The position numbers were made by a program, and so were the translations under genes. The notes under the pieces are model-generated. The model worked only from the letters and a program-made list of their open reading frames with translations. It ran no database searches and was not told where the DNA came from. Of a stretch of DNA of 64,000 nucleotides, positions 9,062 through 17,511 are shown one piece after another. This DNA is from Shewanella cutis (lineage in GTDB: Bacteria > Pseudomonadota > Gammaproteobacteria > Enterobacterales > Shewanellaceae), in contig NZ_JACSDI010000024.1 of NCBI RefSeq assembly GCF_022410515.1, positions 1 to 64,000 on the forward strand, read 5' to 3'. Every line of letters starts with the position of its first letter. Positions within the stretch are counted from its first letter, which is position 1.

Positions 9062-9649
9062 ATGATGGCACCACAGTTAATCCTCGCCTCCACCTCTGTA
9101 TATCGGCAAACACTACTACATAAATTAGGCTTACCATTTGAATACTGCGATCCTAATATTGATGAAACCCCAATAGCAAATGAGTCAGCCCAAGCCTTAG
9201 TTTTACGGTTAGCGCAGGCCAAAGCGGAGGCTGGTGCAAAATATTTTCCCGATGGACTGATTATTGGCTCCGACCAAGTCGCAGTGATTGATAGCAAGAT
9301 CATAGGTAAACCATTAAATCGCGACAATGCCATTCAGCAGCTAAGCCAAGCTTCAGGCAAAACCATTACCTTTTACACAGGGCTTGCACTTTATAATGCT
9401 CAAACGGGTGAAATAAATGCTCAAGTAGAACCTTTTACAGTGCATTTTAGACACCTAGCAGCATCACAAATCTGTGCTTATGTGGATAAAGAGCAACCGT
9501 TTTACTGTGCTGGCAGTTTCAAAAGTGAAGGTTTAGGCATTGCCCTCTTTAGTCGTTTAGAGGGACGAGATCCTAATACCCTTGTAGGATTGCCTTTGAT
9601 CCTGCTGACAGAAATGTTGCTCAGCCAAGGCATTGATGTATTAGCTTAA
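9062..9649 (+). CDS. yceF: Maf-family nucleoside triphosphate pyrophosphatase (YceF, m7GTP type)
   Basis: 195 aa from the ATG at 9062; the next codon is also ATG, and a GTG at 9038 would add eight residues absent from relatives. Seen: the ILASTSVYRQ N-terminal motif of Maf proteins, the IDETP motif near residue 40, the IIGSDQV motif with catalytic Asp near residue 72, and LEGRDPNTLVGLP near the C terminus. E. coli YceF (194 aa) hydrolyses non-canonical m7GTP; Maf proteins remove modified nucleotides from the pool. Divergent from yceD, as in many gammaproteobacteria, and followed by a terminator. Confidence 0.93.
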   Translation: MMAPQLILASTSVYRQTLLHKLGLPFEYCDPNIDETPIANESAQALVLRLAQAKAEAGAKYFPDGLIIGSDQVAVIDSKIIGKPLNRDNAIQQLSQASGKTITFYTGLALYNAQTGEINAQVEPFTVHFRHLAASQICAYVDKEQPFYCAGSFKSEGLGIALFSRLEGRDPNTLVGLPLILLTEMLLSQGIDVLA

Positions 9650-9656
9650 TGATTAT

Positions 9657-9688
9657 AAAAGCCGTTATAAAAATAACGGCCTTTTAAA
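9657..9688 (+). terminator. Terminator after yceF
   Basis: Inverted repeat GCCGTTAT / ATAACGGC (9661-9668 and 9673-9680) with flanking A and T tracts (AAAA before, CTTTTAAAT after), beginning 8 nt past the stop. Confidence 0.8.
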
Positions 9689-9815
9689 TAAGCGATGTAA
9701 GATTAACGACAACCGTAACGAGATTTTCAGTTGAAAGGGATTATGGTGCAAGCATTAAGCATTGGCAGAAAGCACGTTTATGTTCGCCACTTTTCTGTCT
9801 TGTAACTTTCGTGTC

Positions 9816-10565
9816 TTATAAATGCAGAAAGAGCTGCTGCGGTGAATCAATCAGTGCTATCGGCTTAGCTTGTTGTAATACCGCCTCACTATGGGCGCCA
9901 TAGGTCACACCGATACTATCAATCCCTGCATTCGTGGCCATGGTTAAATCTAGTAAAGAGTCACCGACCATCAATGCACGCTCGGGCTGAATTTGTAATT
10001 CCTGCAACAGACTTAAGATCATTTCTGGGTGGGGCTTACTGGGGGCTTCATCGGCACAGCGGGAGGCAATAAAGTAATGTCCTAACCCTGATTGTTCCCA
10101 TACTCGGTTAAGCCCAGCCCTAGCCTTGCCCGTAGCAACAGCAAGTTGGTATCCTGCCATTGTTAATGATTCAAGTAATTGTGGCGCTTGGTCAAAGATT
10201 GGCGTTGGCGTTGCATCAAGGTGCAAGTACTGCGTCTTAAATTCGGCGCGCATCGTGATGTAACACGCTTCAGTACCGGTGCATATAATGGAAGATGTAC
10301 TAACGGGTATATCCAGCTCAAGAGACGCAGATAATCGTGGCGGTGAAGATAGTAACCCACAAGGAAATAACATTTGAAGTGCTTGCGTCATCGACAAGCC
10401 AATCACATTACGAATATCCGTCTCTGAGGGGACAGGAAGCGCCAGTGCCCTAGCCATATTCTCTATGCAAATAATGATTTTGCCGATGGAATCCATCAAA
10501 GTGCCATCCCAATCAAAAATCACTAAATCATATTTATGCAGGGTAGAATGGTTGGCAGCCTTCAT
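9816..10565 (-). CDS. HAD-superfamily phosphatase (phosphoglycolate phosphatase-like)
   Basis: 249 aa. Seen: motif I IFDWDGTLMDS (nucleophile and acid Asp) near residue 17, ATGKARAGL (motif II Thr) near 147, KPHPEMIL (motif III Lys) near 180, and MVGDSLLDLTMA (motif IV) near 198. These are the HAD-IA type hydrolases related to Gph and YjjG. The cap region around residues 75-110 carries a long stretch of unusual sequence (see findings). It lies directly downstream of rluC with a 40-nt gap, so probably the same transcript; relatives next to rluC are widespread in gammaproteobacteria. The natural substrate is unknown. Confidence 0.88.
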   Translation of the reverse strand: MKAANHSTLHKYDLVIFDWDGTLMDSIGKIIICIENMARALALPVPSETDIRNVIGLSMTQALQMLFPCGLLSSPPRLSASLELDIPVSTSSIICTGTEACYITMRAEFKTQYLHLDATPTPIFDQAPQLLESLTMAGYQLAVATGKARAGLNRVWEQSGLGHYFIASRCADEAPSKPHPEMILSLLQELQIQPERALMVGDSLLDLTMATNAGIDSIGVTYGAHSEAVLQQAKPIALIDSPQQLFLHL

Positions 10566-10605
10566 GCTTCAGGGTTATCCACGGGTATATAGAGAGGAGC
10601 GGGAA

Positions 10606-11565
10606 TTAAACCCGCTTTAACTTATTCAACAATTGCTGCAGATTATCATCCAGTGGTGCAGAAACCCGCATCACTTCATCGTTTTCAGGATGGATAAACA
10701 TTAATTCTGCCGCATGTAAAAACAATCTGCTCAAGCCTAGGGAACGCATACTGTCATCGAAAGCTTGCTCGCTGTACTTATCATCACAGGCAATAGGATG
10801 CCCCGCATATTGACAATGTACGCGAATTTGATGGGTACGCCCCGTGACCGGACTCGCCTGCACCAATGTACAACCTTGATAACGCTGCACAATTTTAAAA
10901 CGCGTTTCTGATGGTTTGCCTTCTGCATTGACTCGCACAATGCGCTCACCGGATTTAAGTGTCAGCTTTAATAAAGATTGTTTGACCACTTTATCCTGCG
11001 CCGACCACTCCCCCTTAACTAAAGCTAAGTAATCCTTCTGCATTTTTTTATAACGCAGTTGATCGTGCATATGTTTAAGCGCACTGCGTTTTTTAGCAAC
11101 TAACAGTACGCCAGAGGTATCTTTATCGAGGCGATGAACTAATTCTAAAAACTTCTGTTGTGGACGTAAGGAGCGCAGCGCTTCAATCACACCATAATCA
11201 ACACCACTGCCACCATGCACAGCGATACCTGCAGGTTTATTCAATACAATTAGATGATTGTCTTCATGCAGAATACGATCTTCGAGCTGTGACACTTTAC
11301 TCAAATTTGCAGATGGTGCGGTGCGATTATCCGGTTCAGCTATTCTCACGGGGGGCACACGTACCACATCACCGATTTGTAATTTATATTCTGGCTTAAT
11401 ACGTTTTTTATTCACTCGTACTTCGCCCTTACGGACGATACGGTAAATCATGCTCTTAGGTACACCTTTGAGCGCGGTGATTAAAAAATTATCAATTCGT
11501 TGGTCGAGGTGGTCTTCGTCAATCGTGATTAACTGCACCTGTTGCTGTGGAGATTCTGTATTCAT
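10606..11565 (-). CDS. rluC: 23S rRNA pseudouridine(955/2504/2580) synthase
   Basis: 319 aa from the ATG at 11565 (MNTESPQQQVQLITID), which matches RluC length; the open frame extends upstream to 11661 but that part looks non-coding. An N-terminal S4 RNA-binding domain lies at about residues 18-75 and is followed by the RluA-type catalytic domain with HRLDKDTSGVLL (catalytic Asp) near residue 145 and GRTHQIRVH near 237. In E. coli RluC modifies U955, U2504 and U2580 of 23S rRNA. It is divergent from rne, the conserved rne/rluC arrangement. Confidence 0.95.
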   Translation of the reverse strand: MNTESPQQQVQLITIDEDHLDQRIDNFLITALKGVPKSMIYRIVRKGEVRVNKKRIKPEYKLQIGDVVRVPPVRIAEPDNRTAPSANLSKVSQLEDRILHEDNHLIVLNKPAGIAVHGGSGVDYGVIEALRSLRPQQKFLELVHRLDKDTSGVLLVAKKRSALKHMHDQLRYKKMQKDYLALVKGEWSAQDKVVKQSLLKLTLKSGERIVRVNAEGKPSETRFKIVQRYQGCTLVQASPVTGRTHQIRVHCQYAGHPIACDDKYSEQAFDDSMRSLGLSRLFLHAAELMFIHPENDEVMRVSAPLDDNLQQLLNKLKRV

Positions 11566-12057
11566 GATGTGCCATCTACTTATAACGGCGGTCATTGTAC
11601 AACAACTCACAAGAATTGTGCCTTTCCATTGCTGAATTTTTTGATTATTGCTATATTTCACCAGCGATTAGGGATAAGCCGTGAATAAAGTGTTCACAAA
11701 GTCCCTGTCCCAAGTGAAAAGCTTTATAGATCAAAAAAGATTTTCTTGATAGCAACTCATTGATTTGCAGATCGTATACTGAGTAAAAATACCACAAATG
11801 CGTTTTTTACGATTAAATCGAGAATCTCACCTTACTTTAACAAGGTTTATCGAAAGTTTTTCTCACCGATTTCGAAATATATTTTAACTTGTCGTCAGAC
11901 AAACCGATTCGACTTGGGCATTACCGGAACGAAATTAAAGAATTTATGGGGTTGGTTGATGTTTTACAACGAATTCCTTGTTTTTGTAATCATTAAAAAA
12001 TAAGCCATAAATAGGATGCGACACGCAGCGACTGCGTCTAACAGCAATGCGCACCTT
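11566..12057. other. rluC-rne divergent intergenic region
   Basis: About 490 nt before the rne hairpin. It must hold the rluC promoter (minus) and the rne promoters (plus). No convincing consensus promoter pair was identified. The A/T-rich part at 11660-12010 has no ORF with a credible start. By homology with E. coli most of it may be promoter plus the long rne leader. Confidence 0.5.
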
Positions 12058-12100
12058 GCCTAGCTCACCAGCCGAGAGGCTTTGTTCACCACAGCTAGGC
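12058..12100 (+). promoter_or_regulatory. Nested hairpin in the rne leader, resembling the RNase E 5' UTR autoregulatory element
   Basis: Outer arms GCCTAGCT (12058-12065) and AGCTAGGC (12093-12100) enclose an inner hairpin AGCC-GAGA-GGCT (12070-12081), with unpaired segments CACC and TTGTTCACCAC as an asymmetric internal loop. It ends 60 nt before the rne ATG. In E. coli a conserved leader hairpin (hp2) with an internal loop senses RNase E and makes the mRNA self-limiting. The match here is by position and architecture, not by alignment. Confidence 0.6.
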
Positions 12101-12160
12101 CCGTAATGCAACGAAACGCGATTGTTTGATGACCTCTATTTAAAGAAGAATGACGTCATC

Positions 12161-15100
12161 ATGAAACGTATGTTAATTAATGCAACTCAATCAGAAGAGT
12201 TGCGTGTTGCCCTCGTTGACGGGCAACAACTGTACGACCTCGATATTGAAAGTCCTGGTCATGAGCAAAAAAAATCTAATATTTACAAGGGTAAGATCAC
12301 CCGCGTAGAACCCTCTTTAGAAGCCGCTTTCGTTGACTATGGTGCTGAGCGTCACGGCTTTTTACCATTAAAAGAAATCGCCAGAGAATATTTCCCTAAA
12401 GGCTATTCTTTCCAAGGTCGCCCGAACATCAAAGAAGTAGTCAGTGAAGGACAAGAAGTTATTGTTCAAATTGACAAAGAAGAACGCGGCAACAAAGGTG
12501 CGGCGCTAACTACCTTTATTAGCCTTGCTGGCTCTTATTTAGTGTTAATGCCGAACAACCCTCGTGCAGGCGGCATTTCTCGCCGTATCGAAGGTGATGA
12601 ACGCACTGAATTAAAAGAAGCCATGGCCGATTTAGAAGTCCCTGCAGGCATGGGCCTTATCGTCCGTACCGCTGGTGTAGGTAAAGAATCGACTGAGCTA
12701 AAGTGGGACTTAAAAGTTCTGCAACATCACTGGGCTGCGATCACTGAAGCCGCACAAACCAAAGGTGCGCCTTTCCTCATTCACCAAGAAAGTAACGTGA
12801 TTGTTCGCGCAATTCGTGACTACTTGCGCCGAGATGTGGGTGAAATTTTAATCGACCATCCACGTATTTACGAAGAAGCCAAACAACACATTGCCCTCGT
12901 GCGCCCAGACTTTGTTGAACGTGTAAAGCTCTACGAAGCTGAAGTACCATTGTTTACACACTACCAAATCGAGTCACAAATTGAATCTGCGTTCCAACGT
13001 GAAGTGCGCTTGCCATCTGGCGGTTCAATTGTTATCGACCCGACAGAAGCCTTAACCTCTATCGATATCAACTCTGCCCGTGCCACTAAGGGCGGTGATA
13101 TTGAAGAAACGGCATTAAATACCAACCTTGAAGCCGCCGATGAAATTGCCCGTCAATTACGTCTTCGTGACTTAGGTGGTTTAGTAGTTATCGACTTTAT
13201 TGATATGACACCAGTTCGTCATCAACGTGAAGTCGAAAATCGTTTACGCGATGCCGTGCACCACGACCGCGCCCGAGTACAATTAGGCCGTATTTCACGC
13301 TTTGGTTTGATGGAGATGTCGCGCCAGCGTTTACGTCCGTCATTGGAAGAGTCCGCAGCCCATATCTGCCCTCGTTGCCATGGCCAAGGCACAATCCGTA
13401 GTACTGAATCTTTAGCGCTGTCGATTCTGCGTTTGATGGAAGAGGAAGCCATCAAAGAAAACACCTCACAAATCGAAGCCATTGTACCTGTCGATGTTGC
13501 TGCCTTCCTACTAAACGAGAAGCGTAAAGCGATCCGTATTACTGAGCAACGCCACGATGTGGAAGTCTATGTGATCCCAGATCCACATATGATGACCCCT
13601 GATTATCGCGTGATCCGTCACCGCACCGATGATGAAATCGACGAATCCAGCTATAAGCGTATTGAGCAGCCAGAAGCCAAATTGTATGAACCACGTAAAT
13701 TGGAACGCACTGCGGCACCTGCACCTGCGCTAAAAGGCTTTACTGCGCCACAGAAAGTGGAACAAGATGTTGCGCCAGTCGCCAAACTAGAAACCGCAAA
13801 GCCAGGTTTATTTAGTAAACTCTTCAGTGCAATTGGCTCCTTCTTTAGCTCGAGCGATAACGCTGCAACGGAGAAAAGCACCGAGACTAAAAAGTCTGAT
13901 AGCCAGGCCACCAATGCGAACCGTCGTAACCGTCGTAATGACACTCGCCGCACTCGCAATAACCAAGACACTGAAAAAGCCAAAGAAGGCTCACGCGAGC
14001 CACGTGCGCGCAATGCCAAGAAAGTGGCCGATGCCCCACAAGCGCAAGAGCGCCCAATCCGTGAAAAGGATGAAAGTGCGAAGCGCGCTAAGCCTGAGGC
14101 TAAGAACCGTAGTCAAGCACCAAAAGAAGTGATTGCAGATGTTCAAGACGAAGCGCCAAAGCAAGAAGTCGTCCGTGAACGTCGTCAACGCCGCAATATG
14201 CGCCGCAAAGTTCGTATGGACAACACCAATGATGTTGTAGAAACGTCAATTCAGGAAGAAGCAATATTAGCTGAAATCGTTGCAATCAATGCAGATGCCG
14301 CTGTAGAGGCTCAACCGGAAGCTAAAGCACCGCGTTCGCGTCGTCAGCCACGTAAAGAGGTCGCGGTTGCCAATGAGACTGCAGACACTCCAGCAACAGA
14401 TGCTGCTGATGTGATCGCTGCAGCGAAGCCAATTGATGCCATCGCTGATGCTCCTATCGTTGAAAGCCAAGCTGACATACAAGTTGCTCCCAAGTCAGAA
14501 GCTCAATTAGCTGACGAAGACAACACCGACGTAAATGCCGACGCGGATGACAAAACCAAACGCGAATCCCGTGATGGACAACGTCGTAGTCGTAGAAGCC
14601 CTCGTCATCTGAGAGCTGCTGGCCAACGTCGCCGCCGTGATGAAGATGAGCAAAGCACAGCTGCTCCAGCACAGTTCATTCCAAATGATGCGTTAGGGGA
14701 AGACCAAGACTACCCAGCACCAATGGCAATAGTTGAAACGGTTAACTTTGCAGAGCAAGCTGTGGCTGAAACAGTCGCAGTGGAAGTTGAGCTGAAAAGT
14801 GTAGCAACACAGCCAACAACTGTTGCACACACGGCCGATGTCACTACAGCCTTAGAAGTAACTTTCTCTGAAAGTAAAGCGATAGACGACACTACGCCAG
14901 CAGTTGAAGTTGAACAACTCACGGATATAAAAACGGATGTTGCCAAAACTGAAATCGCATCTGAACCTGTAGTCACTTTAGTCAATGATAATGCTGCACA
15001 AACGGTTAAGGTATCTAACGTTGTAGCAGGGTCATCAGTGGTAATAGAACCCACAGTGCAAACCACAGTAGTAGCGAAAACGGACGTTACAACCTCTGAT

Positions 15101-15451
15101 GCAAAAGCTGAAGAAGTGACACAAGCGACTGAAAAAGCTGAACTGAAAGAAGCGGTAAAATCTGTCGCATCTGCACCGATGGCAAAACCCGCAGCGATAG
15201 TCAAACCTCAGGTTAAGCCTGTGATGGCTCAAGCTTCAGCGGTTCAACCAGCACAAGCGGTTGTGAGCAAACCCAAAACCGCTAGCCGTTTTGGTTCTAT
15301 GGTGTCATCTGAAATGACCAAACCAACTGTAGAAGTCAGAGCACAGGTAGAAGTGCCTAAAGGCCGTGAGTACGAGAATACTCCAGCCTCTGAAGCAGCC
15401 CCTAAGCTGAAACACAGTAATAGTGCAGAATCGGATATGGCTCGACCATAA
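12161..15451 (+). CDS. rne: Ribonuclease E
   Basis: 1096 aa from the ATG at 12161 (MKRMLINATQSEELRVALVDG), identical in start context to E. coli RNase E; a TTG at 12122 would add 13 non-conserved residues. The N-terminal half is highly conserved: S1 domain at about 35-125, 5' sensor, and DNase I-like catalytic core with Mg-binding Asp in ALTSIDINSARATKG (near 303) and VVIDFIDMTP (near 346). The CPRCHGQG zinc-link motif near 404 joins dimers. The C-terminal half is disordered and Arg/Ala/Glu-rich. It keeps an amphipathic membrane-targeting helix (KPGLFSKLFSAIGSFF, about 550-565) and an Arg-rich RRSRRSPRHLRAAGQRRRR RNA-binding segment like E. coli AR2. It makes the degradosome endonuclease for mRNA decay and rRNA/tRNA processing. 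Confidence 0.97.
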   Translation: MKRMLINATQSEELRVALVDGQQLYDLDIESPGHEQKKSNIYKGKITRVEPSLEAAFVDYGAERHGFLPLKEIAREYFPKGYSFQGRPNIKEVVSEGQEVIVQIDKEERGNKGAALTTFISLAGSYLVLMPNNPRAGGISRRIEGDERTELKEAMADLEVPAGMGLIVRTAGVGKESTELKWDLKVLQHHWAAITEAAQTKGAPFLIHQESNVIVRAIRDYLRRDVGEILIDHPRIYEEAKQHIALVRPDFVERVKLYEAEVPLFTHYQIESQIESAFQREVRLPSGGSIVIDPTEALTSIDINSARATKGGDIEETALNTNLEAADEIARQLRLRDLGGLVVIDFIDMTPVRHQREVENRLRDAVHHDRARVQLGRISRFGLMEMSRQRLRPSLEESAAHICPRCHGQGTIRSTESLALSILRLMEEEAIKENTSQIEAIVPVDVAAFLLNEKRKAIRITEQRHDVEVYVIPDPHMMTPDYRVIRHRTDDEIDESSYKRIEQPEAKLYEPRKLERTAAPAPALKGFTAPQKVEQDVAPVAKLETAKPGLFSKLFSAIGSFFSSSDNAATEKSTETKKSDSQATNANRRNRRNDTRRTRNNQDTEKAKEGSREPRARNAKKVADAPQAQERPIREKDESAKRAKPEAKNRSQAPKEVIADVQDEAPKQEVVRERRQRRNMRRKVRMDNTNDVVETSIQEEAILAEIVAINADAAVEAQPEAKAPRSRRQPRKEVAVANETADTPATDAADVIAAAKPIDAIADAPIVESQADIQVAPKSEAQLADEDNTDVNADADDKTKRESRDGQRRSRRSPRHLRAAGQRRRRDEDEQSTAAPAQFIPNDALGEDQDYPAPMAIVETVNFAEQAVAETVAVEVELKSVATQPTTVAHTADVTTALEVTFSESKAIDDTTPAVEVEQLTDIKTDVAKTEIASEPVVTLVNDNAAQTVKVSNVVAGSSVVIEPTVQTTVVAKTDVTTSDAKAEEVTQATEKAELKEAVKSVASAPMAKPAAIVKPQVKPVMAQASAVQPAQAVVSKPKTASRFGSMVSSEMTKPTVEVRAQVEVPKGREYENTPASEAAPKLKHSNSAESDMARP

Positions 15452-15480
15452 TTCCTCTACACAACCTAAAAAGGCATGCA

Positions 15481-15527
15481 CTTGCATAATGCCGATCGTT
15501 TTAAGTAATTGAACGATCCTGTGCAAG
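15481..15527 (+). other. Two-part stem-loop in the rne 3' region
   Basis: Outer arms CTTGCA / TGCAAG (15481-15486, 15522-15527) and inner arms GATCGTT / AACGATC (15494-15500, 15512-15518). It lies 30 nt past the rne stop and before the terminator. No T-run follows, so it is not itself a terminator. Confidence 0.5.
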
Positions 15528-15533
15528 AATCAT

Positions 15534-15567
15534 AATCGGTCTCAACATTGTTGAGGCCGATTTTTTT
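15534..15567 (+). terminator. Terminator of rne
   Basis: Stem AATCGGTCTCAAC / GTTGAGGCCGATT (one G-T wobble) with a 3-nt loop followed by seven T residues, 83 nt after the rne stop codon. Confidence 0.9.
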
Positions 15568-15836
15568 ATGTCCGAATTTTCTAAAGAGTGACAGCTCACC
15601 GCTGTGTTTTTCCAAGAGCATCATCTCAATACCTTTGCCAAATATATCCGGCTAGAGTGGGTGAAAGAAGCCGTAAAACCAACGGTCAGAGCTTCCATCC
15701 GTAAGCGTCGGTTTCCTCTGCCGAGCAAGCAGTCTTAGGGATTGCTCTGCTAAGACATCGCTCCATTTAAATGGTGTGTCACAGATTTGCATTGTTGGTA
15801 ACACTGGCTTTCCCTGATGCAAAAGGAGCGCTCCCT
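15568..15836 (+). pseudogene. Remnant of an IS4-family transposase N terminus
   Basis: Reading from 15568 gives MSEFSKE, a stop, then QLTAVFFQEHHLNTFAKYI..EWVKEAV..RASIRKRRFPLPSKQ, the typical start of IS4-type transposases (LNTFAKYI, RASIRRRRLP). After a frameshift near 15730 the frame gives LGIALLRHRSI, a stop, then VTLAFPDAKGALP, the following part of the same family (VLGIALLR..., LPDAKGALP). At least two stops and one shift show it is dead. No IS end or target duplication was recognised, and the rest of the transposase is missing. Recognition rests on remembered family motifs. Confidence 0.65.
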
Positions 15837-15968
15837 GAAGCTGTCACCTTTGCCTTTGTCAGCAATGTAAAACCTATGATAGGACTCTACGCTACTTTCA
15901 ATATAGGATTAGTCACAGCCTTAATTGGCGCGAGCCCAAGCATGACATCTATCGGTACGATGGCAATA
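15834..15968 (+). pseudogene. Fragment of a SulP-family anion permease
   Basis: Continues in the same frame as the transposase scrap: PEAVTFAFVSNVKPMIGLYATF followed by IGLVTALIGASPSM. This matches the first transmembrane region of SulP transporters (PEAVAFAFVAGVEPLVGLYAAF, then GLVTALIGGRPGMISGATGAMAVV). Only about 45 residues remain, with no start, no STAS domain and no continuation downstream, so it cannot work as a transporter. Confidence 0.6.
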
Positions 15969-16071
15969 GTAATTGAACAGAAATTGTGGTGAAAATGACA
16001 GGAGCAGTTTTATCGGAAATGCGATGCTCAAAGTGCAACGAAGGAAAGTATTTAAAGATAAAAACAGCACA

Positions 16072-16105
16072 AATAAAAAGAGCTATGGTAAAAACCACAG
16101 CTCTT
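16072..16105 (-). terminator. Terminator of the cold-shock gene
   Basis: Inverted repeat AAGAGCTATGG / CCACAGCTCTT (16078-16088, 16095-16105; one mismatch) with T-run TTTTTATTT on the minus strand, about 40 nt past the csp stop. Confidence 0.85.
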
Positions 16106-16145
16106 AAATCCATTGCTGTCAGCGCTAGGCTAACGGCACTGAAAA

Positions 16146-16355
16146 TTAACCGATTACGGTTACGTTTTCAGCTTGAGGACCTTTTTGACCTTGAGTCACA
16201 GTGAAAGACACTTTCTGACCTTCGTCAAGAGTTTTGAAACCGTCAGAGTTGATTGCACGGAAGTGAACGAATACGTCTGGACCAGATTCTTGCTCGATGA
16301 AACCAAAACCTTTGTCAGAGTTGAACCACTTAACTACACCAGTAACTTGAGACAT
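16146..16355 (-). CDS. CspA-family cold-shock protein
   Basis: 69 aa, a single OB-fold cold-shock domain. Seen: VKWFNSDKGFGFIEQ with RNP1 (KGFGFI) at about residues 16-21 and RNP2 VFVHF at about 28-32, which stack on single-stranded RNA/DNA. The ATG at 16355 follows CAGGAT at a good distance. CspA-type proteins act as RNA chaperones that melt secondary structure. A long upstream gap (16356-16660) may hold the extended, temperature-sensitive leader known for cspA genes. Which paralogue it is (CspA, C, D or E) cannot be told. Confidence 0.95.
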   Translation of the reverse strand: MSQVTGVVKWFNSDKGFGFIEQESGPDVFVHFRAINSDGFKTLDEGQKVSFTVTQGQKGPQAENVTVIG

Positions 16356-16660
16356 GATATAAATCCTGTAAATAAAAAATTAAAGCCTTAACGGCGGTGG
16401 AGCTGGAAAATGCCGGTATTACTTATGTTTACAGGACGAACTGGTCGTATTGAACACATAAATATAAGCCCAACCTTCAAGCTAGTAAAACTATAAACCA
16501 TTCTAAAGATAAGTCAACATACTGCGACACTTTGAAAAATTTATTTAAACAAAGCCCTTTAAGGTTTTGCTACCGGCTCGTAGAACAATATGTTCATACG
16601 GCTTAAGCATTGACAGTAAAGCATTTTAAATAGCTTATTTCAATAGGTTAAAATCAGCCT
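16356..16660. other. Intergenic region with presumed csp leader
   Basis: About 300 nt between the csp start and the rlmA stop, both minus. It should contain the csp promoter and a leader of the cspA type. No consensus cold box could be assigned with confidence, and no additional ORF was supported. Confidence 0.4.
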
Positions 16661-17476
16661 CTAGACTGAAATGCGATAAACCTCAATCTGGAAGTCTAAT
16701 TCACAACTTAATCCACCCAAAGCAAAGGCCTGCTTCTGCTCGGCAGTAAACTTCCATGCATAGGGGGTCATTTCGAGGAAATGGCCGATATCTTGGCTTT
16801 CGCTTAGCTCAAGTTGTGACCTAAGCCGTTCTTGATGTAGGCATTCAAATCCATCAATTCTGGCCTCTGACTCAGGATGCAATCTAGGCTCGTCATAAAT
16901 TTGTTGTTTCAGCGCAAAATGATGTAAAGGCCCAGGCGATACCGTGATAAGAATACCGTCTGGTGCCATGATCCGCTGAAGCTCTTCCACTTTTGACGGC
17001 GCGTAAATCCGAATAGCTAAATCAATGCTGTTTGATGGAATCGGCATTTCATAAGCGCTCGCAACACAAAAGCTTAAGTTGGGATAACGTTTGGCTGCAT
17101 ATTTTATCGCCGATTTAGAAATATCGACGCCCTGCAGATGACATGCATGATGAGCGGCAAGGGCATTGTATAAACGATGGCTGTAGTAGCCTTCGCCACA
17201 ACCTATATCAAGGATCTGTTGTGCATTACAGGCATATTGAAGTGCCAATCGGTTTACTCTATCACTCAAGTTTTGATAATAACCCGCATTTAAGAACTCC
17301 CTGCGAGCAAACATCATTTGCTGATTATCACCCGGATCTTTGGAGTTTTTTTTCTGAACAGGAAGTAGATTGACATAACCTTCTTTTGCCATATCAAACT
17401 TATGTGACTGAGGGCATCCCCAAGTTCGTTCTGTCAAGGTGAGGGGTAACGCACACAAAGGACATATATATTGCAT
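16661..17476 (-). CDS. rlmA: 23S rRNA (guanine(745)-N1)-methyltransferase
   Basis: 271 aa. It uses S-adenosylmethionine to methylate G745 in helix 35 of 23S rRNA (family knowledge). Seen: an N-terminal zinc finger with CPLC at residues 5-8 and the second pair in CPQSHKF near 21-25; a Rossmann methyltransferase domain with motif I ILDIGCGEGYYSHRL near residue 90; and motif IV-like LAIRIYAPSKVEE near 155. The E. coli protein is 269 aa. It ends an apparent two-gene unit with the upstream unknown gene (35-nt gap). Confidence 0.93.
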   Translation of the reverse strand: MQYICPLCALPLTLTERTWGCPQSHKFDMAKEGYVNLLPVQKKNSKDPGDNQQMMFARREFLNAGYYQNLSDRVNRLALQYACNAQQILDIGCGEGYYSHRLYNALAAHHACHLQGVDISKSAIKYAAKRYPNLSFCVASAYEMPIPSNSIDLAIRIYAPSKVEELQRIMAPDGILITVSPGPLHHFALKQQIYDEPRLHPESEARIDGFECLHQERLRSQLELSESQDIGHFLEMTPYAWKFTAEQKQAFALGGLSCELDFQIEVYRISV

Positions 17477-17511
17477 TAATTAACTCTATTCAAAAATGAG
17501 GGATGTCAGGG

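Noticed and set aside
14710..15232. Long minus-strand open frame opposite the 3' half of rne.
   Set aside because: It arises from the low-complexity, Ala/Val/Thr-rich C-terminal part of rne. It has no ribosome binding site and no recognisable protein family.
15986..16204. Small ORF starting MTGAVLSEMRCSKCNEGKYLK, reminiscent of the phage Mu Com zinc motif.
   Set aside because: It runs through the csp terminator and into the csp gene on the other strand, so most of it is a shadow. The Cys pair alone is not enough.
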